Origin: Bradyrhizobium sp. OK095
GTDB taxonomy: Bacteria > Pseudomonadota > Alphaproteobacteria > Rhizobiales > Xanthobacteraceae
Direction: 5' to 3'
Assembly: GCF_900109945.1 (NCBI RefSeq)
Contig: NZ_FOBX01000023.1
Coordinates: forward strand, 1-64,000
Length of the DNA: 64,000 nucleotides
Below are positions 27,401 through 35,077 of this stretch, in pieces. The notes beneath the pieces were generated by a model. That model was given only the letters and a program-made list of their open reading frames with translations. It had not been told where the DNA came from and did no database searches. The translations under genes and the position numbers were made by a program. Positions within the stretch are counted from its first letter, which is position 1, and every line of letters begins with the position of its first letter.

Positions 27401-27664
27401 GATGGCATCGCCACGCTGCGCGGCCGCCTCGCCTGGGCGCATGATTTCAATCCCGACCGCGCGATCGGCGCGACCTTCCAGGCGCTGCCCGGCTCCAGCT
27501 TCGTCGTCAACGGCGCGGCGCAGGCCGCAGACGCCGCGCTCGTCACGGCGTCGGTGGAAAAGACATGGTGGAACGGCTGGTCTGCCTCAGGGACGTTTGA
27601 AGGCGAGTTCTCGAACGTGACGCGCAGCTACGCCGGCAAGGGCGTGGTGAAGTACCAGTGGTGA
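24407..27664 (+). CDS. Classical (type Va) autotransporter outer-membrane protein
   Basis: Surface protein of 1085 aa. A signal peptide (RARLVAMVFAGVLFAGITGHSGSALA) precedes a long Gly/Thr/Ser-rich beta-helix passenger with short imperfect repeats. A PATR-like segment lies at about 515-600 (STFAGPVTVNGGTLAVNGDL; GTLGAVVVNGGTLAPGNSI). A C-terminal autotransporter barrel of about 290 residues includes RWSVWTAGFGG and ends in VVKYQW with the terminal aromatic required for assembly. The preferred start is the ATG at 24407. No protease or lipase motif is visible in the passenger, so adhesion is the likeliest role (inference). Divergent from the winged-helix/TPR regulator. Confidence 0.93.
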   Translation: MQQQIQHSRPSLGRARLVAMVFAGVLFAGITGHSGSALAACTVSGAATFGPNTVTCDTTVTLPTLNIDAVTTPSTDYHQQFTTGGTVTGTVNAGQVVSGEGLWVATSESGADLSFTNNGSATGASDGLHLTASGGNVFYSGNGSASGSATGTAGLFVETSGSGTIAVGTSGTPVTASFSGASGLLTQSGSGAVNVFLNGGSLTAMDTVGAGLSMLGSGNLSAALTGTTTVTNASGAPNATVGIKAASFGGAIDISSNANIGGAGAAFGVGIQGAGTGAGTISLSQTGGAIFAETGGVFASSTGAGSVSINTSAGSSITLSRGSGVWAYAGGAGAASITTAGTISGALVGVDANINNVANTSDVTVAVNGNVTATSIGIRAWTTGTGNLDISVGAGTTVQGTTGFGAQLQGHAVITVTNNGAIVGLTGLATTGGSTTITNTGSIAGTGGTAVNLGGANNLFIMSGAAAALTGRAVGSGTDTFRFAGTGSNSFDASQIGAGWALVDKAGASIWTLTGTSTFAGPVTVNGGTLAVNGDLSAAGSLTVNAGGTLGGNGTLGAVVVNGGTLAPGNSIGTLTTASLTMTAASTYLVQVSGATSDKTLVTGIANIGGKVVVDPLTRLSATTTYTIMTAGTVSGTFSGAEFLTATSFARNARLAYVGNDVLLTLDPGSLSSSLPGNANINQRNVAAGIDNGLLGGGALPAGFNALFALSGTPLLNALTQASGETATGTQQTTFNAMNMFMGLLTDPFVAGRDDPRSSSVATTGYAADDSDALAFADRKRTGAERDAYAAISRKAPQAQGFEARWSVWTAGFGGSQTTDGNGALGSNTVTSRIAGAVAGADYWFSPSTVAGFALAGGGTNFSVANGGTGRSDLFQAGAFVRHNVGPAYVTGALAYGWQDITTDRNVTIAGTDHLQARFSANAYSGRLEGGYRFVAPWIVGVGVTPYAAAQFTTFDLPAYTEQVITGNNTFALGYASKNVTDTRSELGLRTDKSFAVTDGIATLRGRLAWAHDFNPDRAIGATFQALPGSSFVVNGAAQAADAALVTASVEKTWWNGWSASGTFEGEFSNVTRSYAGKGVVKYQW

Positions 27665-27670
27665 CGCAGC

Positions 27671-28747
27671 TCACCTGCCGACGGTAACCCAGGCCTGTGC
27701 CTTCTTCCGCCATTCCTCGTCAAAGCGGGCGGCGATGTCCTTTGCCGCATCCGGCGAGAGAAGCCGGTCGATGGCTGATGCCTTGACCTCGTCGATATCA
27801 GGGACGCCGGCATATCCGAGATTGGCCAGCCGCTTGGCAAATGGCGGATGCGTCGCGTCCGCATCGTGCTCGCGGGTCAGACCGGCGAGCGCGGCTGCGG
27901 CCATCGGCTCCGGCGACCTGATGTCCCCAAGCTGCCTGAAGACACGCTCGAACGGCGGGCGTGGCGCATTGATGGCGCCCAGCATCTCTTTCTCGAGAGG
28001 GGCGAATACGAGATCGGTGAGACGGGTTCCGCACGCCTCCGTCAGCACCAGGGCGCGTGCCATCTCAGCGCGTCCAACCTGCTCGGCCGCGCCGAGATCG
28101 GCGTAAAGCTCGTTCTCCCGCGACAACGCGCGATATTCCTTATCGAGCCATTCGAGCATGGAATGGAGCACGGCCCTCGCGATGCGTCCGGTGATGGTCC
28201 AGTCCGGATTGGCGTAGAAGAGCACGTTCTCGGACGCTGCAATGAAATCCGCGAGGTTGATGCTTCCCGAGGTGTGCCGAAGCCGGGCATGGGCCACCTC
28301 ATGGGCGATGATCGCGCGAAGCGCAGGCTCATCCAGGATGATCAGCAATGGCAGGCCGACGGTCATCGTGACGTGCCGCCCGAACAGCCCGGCATACCGG
28401 CTGACCTCGCCGATCGAGGCGTTGAAATCGGTGTTGATCAGCAAGCTGCGGTTCGACCGGACAAAGCCTGGATCAATCTCCTTCCACGCCGCCCAGAGCC
28501 CCGGGGCGGTCTCCTCGTTCACCTCAAAAGTCCGGTGCTTTCGCGTGGGCAGAAACAGAAGTCCGATCGCGAGCGCCATTGCGGCCGTGAAAATGGCGAA
28601 CACGATCGGAGCCGTCGCCAGCGTCGTGATCGTGTAGCGATCGAGGGACGCCAGCCAGACGGCCAGGATCGCGCAGGCCAGCGCCACAACCGGAAGAACG
28701 GCGTAGCGGCCGAGACGCAGGATGATTTTCAGAACAAGGCGTCTCAT
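27671..28747 (-). CDS. M48-family membrane zinc metalloprotease
   Basis: Protein of 358 aa with two N-terminal membrane segments (~12-34 and ~43-66). The zinc motif HEVAH is at 149-153 (IIAHEVAHARLRH), with a downstream glutamate in the ENELYADLGAAEQ helix acting as likely third ligand. The domain faces the cytoplasm or periplasm depending on topology, which cannot be fixed here. It follows a DUF2846-type lipoprotein gene by 28 bp on the same strand and is probably co-transcribed. Its stop lies six bases from the convergent autotransporter stop. HtpX-like quality control is a possible role. Confidence 0.87.
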   Translation of the reverse strand: MRRLVLKIILRLGRYAVLPVVALACAILAVWLASLDRYTITTLATAPIVFAIFTAAMALAIGLLFLPTRKHRTFEVNEETAPGLWAAWKEIDPGFVRSNRSLLINTDFNASIGEVSRYAGLFGRHVTMTVGLPLLIILDEPALRAIIAHEVAHARLRHTSGSINLADFIAASENVLFYANPDWTITGRIARAVLHSMLEWLDKEYRALSRENELYADLGAAEQVGRAEMARALVLTEACGTRLTDLVFAPLEKEMLGAINAPRPPFERVFRQLGDIRSPEPMAAAALAGLTREHDADATHPPFAKRLANLGYAGVPDIDEVKASAIDRLLSPDAAKDIAARFDEEWRKKAQAWVTVGR

Positions 28748-28775
28748 CCGCGCTTTAGCAGCGGAATGATTCCAA

Positions 28776-29237
28776 TCACGCCTTGCCGCATGAGCCGCTG
28801 CTCTGATGCAGGCTCGAGACGTCGGCGCGGCCCTGGCCTTCGGTCACCTGGATCAGCGTGATCGCGCCGGGCGTCAGGATTCCCATCTGCGGCTGGGCGG
28901 AGAGGTAGGTCGTGGTGCCGGCGCGCAGATCGACGCTGACCTTCTCGCTGCCCTGTCCGAACAGATTGCTGCTCAGCGGCAGATTGTTGACGGCGACCTC
29001 GTGACGGCCCGGAGGCAGATCGCACGACAAGAACCCCGCGGCCTGACTGCCGCCAATCACGCGCCCATCGAGGGCGTAGTTGGGCATGACCGCAAATCCC
29101 AGGGCCGACGAGCGATAGACCACCAGGCGCGCCGTATTCGACTTGACGCTATCAGTCAGTGCCGTGCTGCCCATTGGCCCCGATGCGCAGCCCGCAAGCA
29201 ACGCGGCTACGACAACGACCCCCACACCCAAACGCAT
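28776..29237 (-). CDS. DUF2846-type lipoprotein
   Basis: Lipoprotein of 153 aa. The signal ends in the lipobox LLAGCASGP, so cysteine ~16 would be acylated. The ATG at 29237 has GAGA upstream; seven extra residues of the longer frame are unnecessary. The body matches the DUF2846 pattern (RLVVYRSSALGFAV, NYALDGRVIG, GFLSCDLPPGRHEVAV, TYLSAQPQMG). The function of the family is unknown. It precedes the M48 protease gene in an apparent two-gene operon. Confidence 0.75.
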   Translation of the reverse strand: MRLGVGVVVVAALLAGCASGPMGSTALTDSVKSNTARLVVYRSSALGFAVMPNYALDGRVIGGSQAAGFLSCDLPPGRHEVAVNNLPLSSNLFGQGSEKVSVDLRAGTTTYLSAQPQMGILTPGAITLIQVTEGQGRADVSSLHQSSGSCGKA

Positions 29238-29445
29238 TCTCGCGCCCCACAATTCCAACTGTCCCCGCGGGCATCATTGGCCGGGGTGGTAGCTGAAGTC
29301 AATCTCGACCGCAGGTCGTGCAACGGCAGATCGGCTCAGGCGTCGAAGTCGCCGCCGAAGCATCGCCGATCATCGATCTGTCATCGCTCCGTCATTCGCG
29401 CTCTATTGATCGCTGCTCCTTATCCCACGCATCGTGGAGACTGAT

Positions 29446-30765
29446 ATGCACCTGACTGAGACACTATCGTCCGACCGCCGGTCGATCCTGAAGGGCCTCG
29501 CGGCCGCAGCCGTCGCGTCGCTGGCGTCGCCGGCCATGGCGGCCGAGGGCCTGCCGCCGCAACCGATTGGCCCCGCGGCCGCAATCGCCACCGACAACGC
29601 CTATTGGGCGGCCGTGAAGGGGCTCTATGCGGTGACGCCTGACATCGTCAATCTGGAGAACGGCTTTTGGGGCATCATGGCCGAGCCGGTGCGGCGTGAG
29701 TTCATCCGCCAGTCCGACATGGTCAACTTCCAGAATTCCTACTACGCGCGGCAGCGCGCGGGGGCGGATTTCGACGCCGTGCGCGCCAAGGTGGCGCAGG
29801 CGGTTGGCGCGGCGCCCGAAGAGATTGCGCTCACGCGTGGTGCGACCGAGGCGTTGCAGCTGCTGATCAGCGGCTACAACAGGCTGAAGCCCGGCGACAG
29901 CGTGCTCTACGCCGACCTCGATTACGATTCGATGCAGTATGCGATGAACGCGCTGAAGGGCCGCCGTGGCGTCGACGTCGTCAAGTTCGATATCCCGGAG
30001 CCGGCCACCCGTCAGGGCGTGCTCGACGCCTATGCCCGCGCCCTGGAGGCCAACCCGAAGACCAGGCTGCTGCTCCTCACCCATGTCAGCCATCGCACCG
30101 GCCTCGTCATGCCGGTCGCCGAGATCGCCCGCATGGCCAGGGCCAAGGGCATCGACACCATCCTCGACGCCGCCCATTCCTGGGGGCAGATGGAGTTCAG
30201 CGTGGGGGAGCTCGGCGTCGATTTCGTCGGCTTCAACCTGCACAAATGGATCGGTGCGCCGGTTGGCGTGGGCTTCCTCTACATCAAAAAGGACCGTCTC
30301 GCCGACATCGACCGCGACATGGGCGACGAGGATTTTTTGGAGACCGACATCCGCTCGCGTGTGCACACCGGCACGGCCAATTTTGCGACAGTGCTGGCGG
30401 TGCCGGCTGCGGTGGCGCTGCATCAGCAGATCGGCGCGTCGGCGAAGCAGGCCCGCCTGCGGTATCTGCGCGACTATTGGGTCAGCCGCGTGCGTGGCTT
30501 CAGGGACATCGAGATCCTGACGCCGGATGAGCCCGGTTCGTATGGGGCGCTCACGTCGTTCCGCCTCACCGGCAAAACCAGCAAGGCCGACAACGACGCC
30601 ACCGTGGCGAAGCTCAGGGACGGCTACAAGATCCTGACGGTGCGCCGCGCGGGCGTCGCCAGGGGCCAATGCATCCGCGTGACGCCGGCGCTCTACACCG
30701 ATGAGTCCGATCTCGATCGCTTCGTCGAGGCGCTCGCCGTCATCACGGGCACGAAGGCGGGGTGA
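29446..30765 (+). CDS. Tat-exported PLP-dependent aminotransferase class V-type enzyme
   Basis: Protein of 439 aa of the isopenicillin-N-epimerase-like / cysteine-desulfurase fold. The N-terminus has a twin-arginine signal (SDRRSILKGLAAAAVASLAS, cleavage after AMA). PLP-binding residues are visible: TRGATEAL, Asp241 and His244 in DAAHSWGQ, and the Schiff-base lysine Lys267 in FNLHKWIG. ATG 29446 follows GTGGAGA; a GTG at 29434 is a weaker alternative. A folded PLP enzyme exported by Tat would act in the periplasm. Substrate unknown; epimerase, lyase or desulfurase chemistry is possible. Confidence 0.87.
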   Translation: MHLTETLSSDRRSILKGLAAAAVASLASPAMAAEGLPPQPIGPAAAIATDNAYWAAVKGLYAVTPDIVNLENGFWGIMAEPVRREFIRQSDMVNFQNSYYARQRAGADFDAVRAKVAQAVGAAPEEIALTRGATEALQLLISGYNRLKPGDSVLYADLDYDSMQYAMNALKGRRGVDVVKFDIPEPATRQGVLDAYARALEANPKTRLLLLTHVSHRTGLVMPVAEIARMARAKGIDTILDAAHSWGQMEFSVGELGVDFVGFNLHKWIGAPVGVGFLYIKKDRLADIDRDMGDEDFLETDIRSRVHTGTANFATVLAVPAAVALHQQIGASAKQARLRYLRDYWVSRVRGFRDIEILTPDEPGSYGALTSFRLTGKTSKADNDATVAKLRDGYKILTVRRAGVARGQCIRVTPALYTDESDLDRFVEALAVITGTKAG

Positions 30766-30767
30766 GC

Positions 30768-30786
30768 CGCGCGCCGGCAGCGCGCG
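30768..30786. terminator. Bidirectional terminator-like hairpin between convergent genes
   Basis: Perfect 7-bp arms CGCGCGC (30768-30774) and GCGCGCG (30780-30786) with a 5-nt loop lie between the stop of the PLP enzyme (30765) and the stop of the MFS gene (30803). No strong T-run was seen. Confidence 0.4.
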
Positions 30787-30802
30787 ACATCGATGCATCC
30801 CC

Positions 30803-32113
30803 TCACGCCGCAGCGAGTGCGGGCTGCACGGGCCGCCGGCCGATCATCAGCGACAGCAGGGCTGCGACGAGGCCCGTTGCGCCTGCGATCATGAAGGCTT
30901 GCCGATAGTCGCCCTGTGACGAGCGCATGAAGCCGGCGAAGAAGGCGGCGCAGGCCGCTCCCAACTGATGGCCGGCGACGACCCATCCGAAGATCAGCGG
31001 CGCGTTCTTGTCACCGAACGTCTCGTTGGCGATGCGCACGGTCGGCGGCACGGTCGCGATCCAGTCGAGCCCGTAGAACGCGGCGAAGACCGTCAGGCTG
31101 ACCAGGGAGAAATCCGAGTAGGGCAGATAGATCAGCGACAGCCCGCGCAGGCCGTAATAGAAGAACAAGAGCTTGCGCGGGTCGAAACGGTCGGTGAGCC
31201 AGCCCGACAGCGTGGTGCCGAACAGGTCGAAGAATCCCATCAATGCGAGCAGGCTCGCGGCCTGGACTTCGAAAATGCCGTGGTCGCCGCAGAACGCGAT
31301 CAGATGGGTACCGACGAGGCCGTTGGTGGTGAAGCCGCAGATGAAGAAGGTCGCGAACAGGAACCAGAAGGTCGGCGTCTTCGCCGCGCGGACGAGGTTG
31401 CCGATCGCCGCGACGAACGGATTGCCCTGTGCAGGGCTTGCGGGCTGATCCTCATGCGCGCTGCCGTAGGAGCGCAGGCCGATCGACGCCGGCCGCTCCG
31501 GCACCAGAAAATACACCAGCGGAATCAGGGCCGCGCAGCACGCGGCGACCGTCAGCACCACCGGCTTCCAGCCGCCCCATTCGACCAGCGCTGCGAGGCC
31601 CGGCATGAAGATGAGCGTGCCGGTGGCCGTGCTCGCCGTCAAAAGTCCCATGACGAGACCGCGATTGCTGGTGAACCAGCGGTTGACGATGGTGGCGCCG
31701 AGCACGTTGGCGACGGCGCCCGAGCCGATGCCGGAGAGCAGCCCCCAGCTCATGAACAATTGCCACGGCGCGGTCATGAAATAGCTCGCAGCCGTCGAGA
31801 CCGACATCAGCGCCAGCGCGCCCAGCACGGTGCGGCGGATGCCGAAGCGCTGCATCACGGCTGCGGCGAACGGGCCTGCGAGGCCATAGAGGAAGATGCC
31901 GACCGCAGCCGAGGACGAGACCAGGCTGACGTCCCAGCCGAACGCCTTTTGCAGGGGCAACATCAGCACGCCCGGCGTCGAGCGCAGGCCCGCGGACGCC
32001 AGCAGCGCCAGGAAGATCACGGCGACGACCACGAAGGCGTAGCTCTGGCCGAACGGCCGCTTGGAGACGGAGGCGGATTGAACGGAGGCAGATTGAATAA
32101 AGGGTTCGGGCAT
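30803..32113 (-). CDS. MFS transporter (oxalate/formate antiporter-like)
   Basis: Twelve-helix inner-membrane transporter of 436 aa. The first loop carries GIFLYGLAGPFAAAVMQRFGIRR, and the central loop GTTLSGWLTDRFDPRK holds the MFS A-like motif of the second half. It resembles the OFA / monocarboxylate group. It is divergent from a TetR regulator with a strong inverted repeat between them, starting next to its ATG at 32113. It is probably repressed by that TetR protein and induced by its substrate, which is unknown. Confidence 0.9.
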   Translation of the reverse strand: MPEPFIQSASVQSASVSKRPFGQSYAFVVVAVIFLALLASAGLRSTPGVLMLPLQKAFGWDVSLVSSSAAVGIFLYGLAGPFAAAVMQRFGIRRTVLGALALMSVSTAASYFMTAPWQLFMSWGLLSGIGSGAVANVLGATIVNRWFTSNRGLVMGLLTASTATGTLIFMPGLAALVEWGGWKPVVLTVAACCAALIPLVYFLVPERPASIGLRSYGSAHEDQPASPAQGNPFVAAIGNLVRAAKTPTFWFLFATFFICGFTTNGLVGTHLIAFCGDHGIFEVQAASLLALMGFFDLFGTTLSGWLTDRFDPRKLLFFYYGLRGLSLIYLPYSDFSLVSLTVFAAFYGLDWIATVPPTVRIANETFGDKNAPLIFGWVVAGHQLGAACAAFFAGFMRSSQGDYRQAFMIAGATGLVAALLSLMIGRRPVQPALAAA

Positions 32114-32166
32114 GTTACTTACCGGTACGTATTGCGATGCGGCATTAGTACGTACCGGTCAGTAAC
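32114..32166. promoter_or_regulatory. TetR operator: long inverted repeat between MFS and TetR genes
   Basis: GTTACTTACCGGTACGTA (32114-32131) and TACGTACCGGTCAGTAAC (32149-32166) are an inverted repeat with one mismatch over 18 bp, 17-nt spacer. Each arm also contains the small palindrome TACCGGTA. The left arm abuts the MFS start codon, so binding would block its expression directly. Confidence 0.7.
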
Positions 32167-32199
32167 ATTGTCAAGCCCATCTGGAAGGCATCGGAGCCG

Positions 32200-32796
32200 A
32201 TGAGGAAAAAAGTCCAAACGTCCGCGCAGGTGCCCCTCCGGGCCGCCGACCGGATTCGCGCCTCCGCAAGCGAGCTGTTCTACCGCGAGGGCATCCGCGC
32301 CGTCGGCGTCGACGAGGTGGTGGACCGGGCCGGTGTGACCAAGCCGAGCCTCTATCGCAGCTTCGCCTCCAAGGACGATCTCGCCGCCGCCTATTTGCGT
32401 GATTACGATGTGAGCTTCTGGGAGAATTTCGAGCACCCCGGCGGCAAAACCTACAGCAACGCGCGCGACCATGTGCTCGCCTATATCAGCCAGCTGTCGG
32501 CGCGCGCTGTCGCTAAGGGCTATCGCGGCTGCGGGCTGAGCAACGCCGCGGTGGAATATCCGGCACGCGACAATCCGGCGCGCCAGGTCGCCGAAGCGCA
32601 CAAGAAAGTGTTTCGCAAGCGCCTGCGCGAACTCGCAGCCGGCATGGGGGCGCGTCACCCGAACGTGCTGGGTGACGCTTTGCTGCTGCTGATCGAAGGC
32701 GTCTACGTCACCGGCCAGCAGTCGGAGGACGGCCCCGCGCAGTCGGCGCTGGCGGCGGCGAAGCTGCTGATTGAGGCGAGTGTGAAGGCGGGGTGA
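32200..32796 (+). CDS. TetR/AcrR-family transcriptional regulator
   Basis: Repressor of 198 aa with an N-terminal HTH (RIRASASELFYREGIRAVGV, then VDRAGVTKPSLYRSFASKDDL) and a helical ligand-binding C-terminal domain. Start at 32200. It is divergent from the MFS transporter across an 86-bp spacer that holds a near-perfect inverted repeat, so it most likely autoregulates and represses the transporter. Confidence 0.93.
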   Translation: MRKKVQTSAQVPLRAADRIRASASELFYREGIRAVGVDEVVDRAGVTKPSLYRSFASKDDLAAAYLRDYDVSFWENFEHPGGKTYSNARDHVLAYISQLSARAVAKGYRGCGLSNAAVEYPARDNPARQVAEAHKKVFRKRLRELAAGMGARHPNVLGDALLLLIEGVYVTGQQSEDGPAQSALAAAKLLIEASVKAG

Positions 32797-32849
32797 GGGG
32801 AGCATCCTGTCTGCGAAAATGCGGGCCCGTAGCTCGGCTGGGGAGGAGA

Positions 32850-33200
32850 CTATGCGCCGCTCTCGTCGGTCGGAATGTGACGTCGAAAGTCCATCCTGTC
32901 ATGGAGGATGCGCACGATTTCGATCGTGCTCTCCGGCGCGACGCGATACATGAGGAAGTGGCTTCCGCGCCGACCGCGTCGTGCAACGTGGAGGGTACGA
33001 AGACCCGGCGCGATCTCGTCTCGGGCTTTGGAGCCTGCAACCTCAGGGCCCTTGGCGAGCTCGCCAATCGCTTGAATCAGCACGTCCCGATAGATGCGCG
33101 CTTGTCGCGATCCGAAATTCTCAGTCGTCCATTTCAAGATATTCGCAAAATCGACTTCCGCGGCGGCGCCGAGGCGGACGCGCCATTGTTGCCGGGCCAT
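32850..33200 (-). CDS. parE: ParE/RelE-type toxin
   Basis: Toxin of 116 aa with the RelE/ParE fold: WRVRLGAAAEVDFANILKWT, QARIYRDVLIQAIGELA, then GLRTLHVARRGRRGSHFLMY and IEIVRILHDRMDF. ParE toxins inhibit DNA gyrase and RelE relatives cleave mRNA; the ILHDRMDF ending favours ParE. It follows its antitoxin gene by six bases. The length is slightly above the usual ~95-105 because of a charged C-terminal tail. Confidence 0.9.
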   Translation of the reverse strand: MARQQWRVRLGAAAEVDFANILKWTTENFGSRQARIYRDVLIQAIGELAKGPEVAGSKARDEIAPGLRTLHVARRGRRGSHFLMYRVAPESTIEIVRILHDRMDFRRHIPTDESGA

Positions 33201-33206
33201 GCGGCT

Positions 33207-33494
33207 TTATTCGGCTGTTCCGGAAATGACCTTCTCCGAGAGGTCAGTCAGATAGGTCTGCAGGTCCTCGATCGTCCCGAATTCCTTGAATTCGCCTTGC
33301 TCCAATGACCCAACGCCAAGGCGAGCCGCGGCGCGTAGCGCCTTGAGCTTGCCGGCATCCTCGGCTTCGCGTTGCTCGACCAGCCGCAGTCCTTCCCGCA
33401 TTACCTCGCTGGCATTCTGATAGCGCCCGGACTCGACGAGGGTTTCAATGAATTCCTGTTGGCGTTTCGTCAGCACAACGTTTCTCGTCGGCAT
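33207..33494 (-). CDS. parD: ParD-type antitoxin
   Basis: Antitoxin of 95 aa. A ribbon-helix-helix N-terminus (NVVLTKRQQEFIETLVESGR, YQNASEVMREGLRLVEQRE) is typical of ParD, followed by an acidic toxin-binding tail. The ATG at 33494 is chosen because the RHH strand must begin within the first residues. It is first in a two-gene operon with parE. A 21-bp inverted repeat 24 bp upstream is the likely autoregulatory operator. Confidence 0.9.
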   Translation of the reverse strand: MPTRNVVLTKRQQEFIETLVESGRYQNASEVMREGLRLVEQREAEDAGKLKALRAAARLGVGSLEQGEFKEFGTIEDLQTYLTDLSEKVISGTAE

Positions 33495-33517
33495 CGTCGT
33501 CCTCGCTGTTCGAGCCC

Positions 33518-33538
33518 TTATGGCATAATCTGCCACAA
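33518..33538. promoter_or_regulatory. Operator-like inverted repeat upstream of parD
   Basis: TTATGGCA-TAATC-TGCCACAA is an inverted repeat with one mismatch over 8-bp arms (core TGGCA/TGCCA perfect). Its position just upstream of the antitoxin start fits ParD or ParDE autorepression. Confidence 0.55.
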
Positions 33539-33611
33539 GGGGCTTGTCGCTTCAACCTCGTGCGCGGGCCGACGAAGTCGATCTGATCCTCGCGGTCGCG
33601 AGATCGGCGCG

Positions 33612-33728
33612 ATGAACGCAGCGGACGACCAGGACGCGCGGCTGGCGAAGGATCTTGGCCGATATGCGAGCCACCCGCGTTTAGCGGTGTGGCTCGAGAA
33701 GATCAGGGGTCGGCAAGAGCTGGTCTGA
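33612..33728 (+). other. Short open frame of unknown status (38 aa)
   Basis: ATG at 33612 to TGA at 33726-33728. The predicted product is helical and charged (DDQDARLAKDLGRYASHP, then LAVWLEKIRGRQ). The open frame extends upstream without a better start, so this could be the tail of a lost gene or a small protein. No ribosome site was seen. Apart from it, 33539-33754 holds nothing recognised. Confidence 0.25.
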
Positions 33729-33754
33729 CTTGCGCAGCGAACAGGCCGATTGCC

Positions 33755-34777
33755 TCACCGCCACCCCAGCGCCGGTGCGACGTGCTTCAAGATCGCCTCG
33801 ATCGCATGCGCGCAGTAATCGACGCCGAGCTGGTTCGGAATCGTTAGCAGCAGCGTATCCGCCTCCGCAATGGCCTCGTCCTGCCGCAACTGCTCGATCA
33901 GTGCATCCGGCTCTGCCGCGTAGCTCCGCCCGAAGATCGCGCGCGTGCGCGGGTCGATGAAGCCGATCTGGTCTTCGCCGCCGCGCTCGCCGCCGAAATA
34001 GGCGCGGTCGCGATCGTCCATCAGCGCAAAAATGCTGCGGCTGACCGACACGCGGGGCTCGCGGCTGTGGCCGGCCTCTTTCCAGGCAGCACGATAGCTA
34101 CGGATCTGGGCGGCCTGCTGCACGTGAAAAGCCTCGCCGGTCTCGTCGTTCTTCAGCGTCGAGCTCTGCAAATTCATGCCGTGCATCGCCGCCCACACCG
34201 CGGTCGCGTTCGAGCCGGCGCCCCACCAGATCCGTTCACGCAGGCCCGGGGCATGCGGCTCGAGCCGCAACAGTCCCGGCGGGTTCGGAAACATCGGCTG
34301 CGGATTGGGTTTTGCAAAACCTTCGCCGCGAAGCAGGTCGAGGAAGACCTCGGCGTGGCGCCGGCCCATGTCGGCATCGCTCTGGCCCTCGGCCGGGCTA
34401 TAACCAAAATAGCGCCAGCCGTCGATCACCTGTTCGGGCGAGCCGCGGCTGATGCCGAGCTGGAGCCGTCCGCCGGCGATGAGATCGGCGCTGCTTGCGT
34501 CCTCCAGCATGTAGAGCGGGTTCTCGTAGCGCATGTCGATCACGGCCGTGCCGATTTCGATTGTGCCGGTTCTTGCGCCGACGGCGGCCAGCAGCGGGAA
34601 GGGCGAGGCCAGCTGCCGCGCGAAATGATGGACGCGAAAATAGGCGCCGTCCGCCCCCAACTGCTCAGCCGCAACGGCAAGCTCGATGGATTGCAGCAGC
34701 GTATCCGCGGCCGAGCGGGTCTGCGATTGCGACGAGGGTGTCCAATGCCCGAAGGACAGAAATCCGATTTTCTTCAT
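33755..34777 (-). CDS. LLM-class flavin-dependent oxidoreductase (luciferase-like)
   Basis: FMN-dependent monooxygenase-like enzyme of 340 aa. The N-terminus MKKIGFLSFGHW is typical, so the ATG at 34777 is preferred to one nine bases earlier. Further family segments are DGAYFRVHHFARQLASPFPL, IEIGTAVIDMRYENPLYM, LQLGISRGSPE and IWWGAGSNATAVWAA. The reduced flavin would come from a separate reductase; a flavodoxin-fold reductase is encoded at 35630. Substrate unknown. Confidence 0.9.
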   Translation of the reverse strand: MKKIGFLSFGHWTPSSQSQTRSAADTLLQSIELAVAAEQLGADGAYFRVHHFARQLASPFPLLAAVGARTGTIEIGTAVIDMRYENPLYMLEDASSADLIAGGRLQLGISRGSPEQVIDGWRYFGYSPAEGQSDADMGRRHAEVFLDLLRGEGFAKPNPQPMFPNPPGLLRLEPHAPGLRERIWWGAGSNATAVWAAMHGMNLQSSTLKNDETGEAFHVQQAAQIRSYRAAWKEAGHSREPRVSVSRSIFALMDDRDRAYFGGERGGEDQIGFIDPRTRAIFGRSYAAEPDALIEQLRQDEAIAEADTLLLTIPNQLGVDYCAHAIEAILKHVAPALGWR

Positions 34778-34997
34778 GGGCAACATTTAATGATCGCCGG
34801 GACGGCGTCAACCGTCCGCGCTTGCGCACGATGCACTGGCGCGGGGGCAGGTCTCTGCGCGTGAACTCGCAGACCGAGCCGATGTCGCGCGCATCGCCGA
34901 TCCCAAACAGGCATTTCGCCGGGCGCGCGTTTGCCGGCGCAGCGAAAGCGAGAGCTGCGAGGAGCGCCGTAAGGAACGGGCCCAATGCTCGTCGCAT
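34665..34997 (-). CDS. Doubtful small secreted protein overlapping the LLM gene start
   Basis: Frame of 110 aa with a convincing signal peptide (MRRALGPFLTALLAALAFAA, cleavage after ANA) and a cysteine-containing mature start (RPAKCLFGIGDARDIG). Its second half overlaps the first 113 bp of the LLM gene on the same strand and looks like out-of-frame translation. The real product may have been shorter, with the original end lost by a frameshift. Confidence 0.3.
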   Translation of the reverse strand: MRRALGPFLTALLAALAFAAPANARPAKCLFGIGDARDIGSVCEFTRRDLPPRQCIVRKRGRLTPSRRSLNVAHEENRISVLRALDTLVAIADPLGRGYAAAIHRACRCG

Positions 34998-35077
34998 CAC
35001 CAGCTCCGTTGCTCCGGCGGGGCCGGCGCATCTGCGGTCCCATTTCGTAGGGAAGCTCAATTTCAGCGTAACCATGG

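Noticed and set aside
25322..27442. 706-codon open frame on the minus strand opposite the autotransporter
   Set aside because: Arg/Ala/Gly-rich antisense shadow caused by the high-GC repetitive passenger; no domain, no ribosome site, and the plus strand encodes a complete autotransporter.
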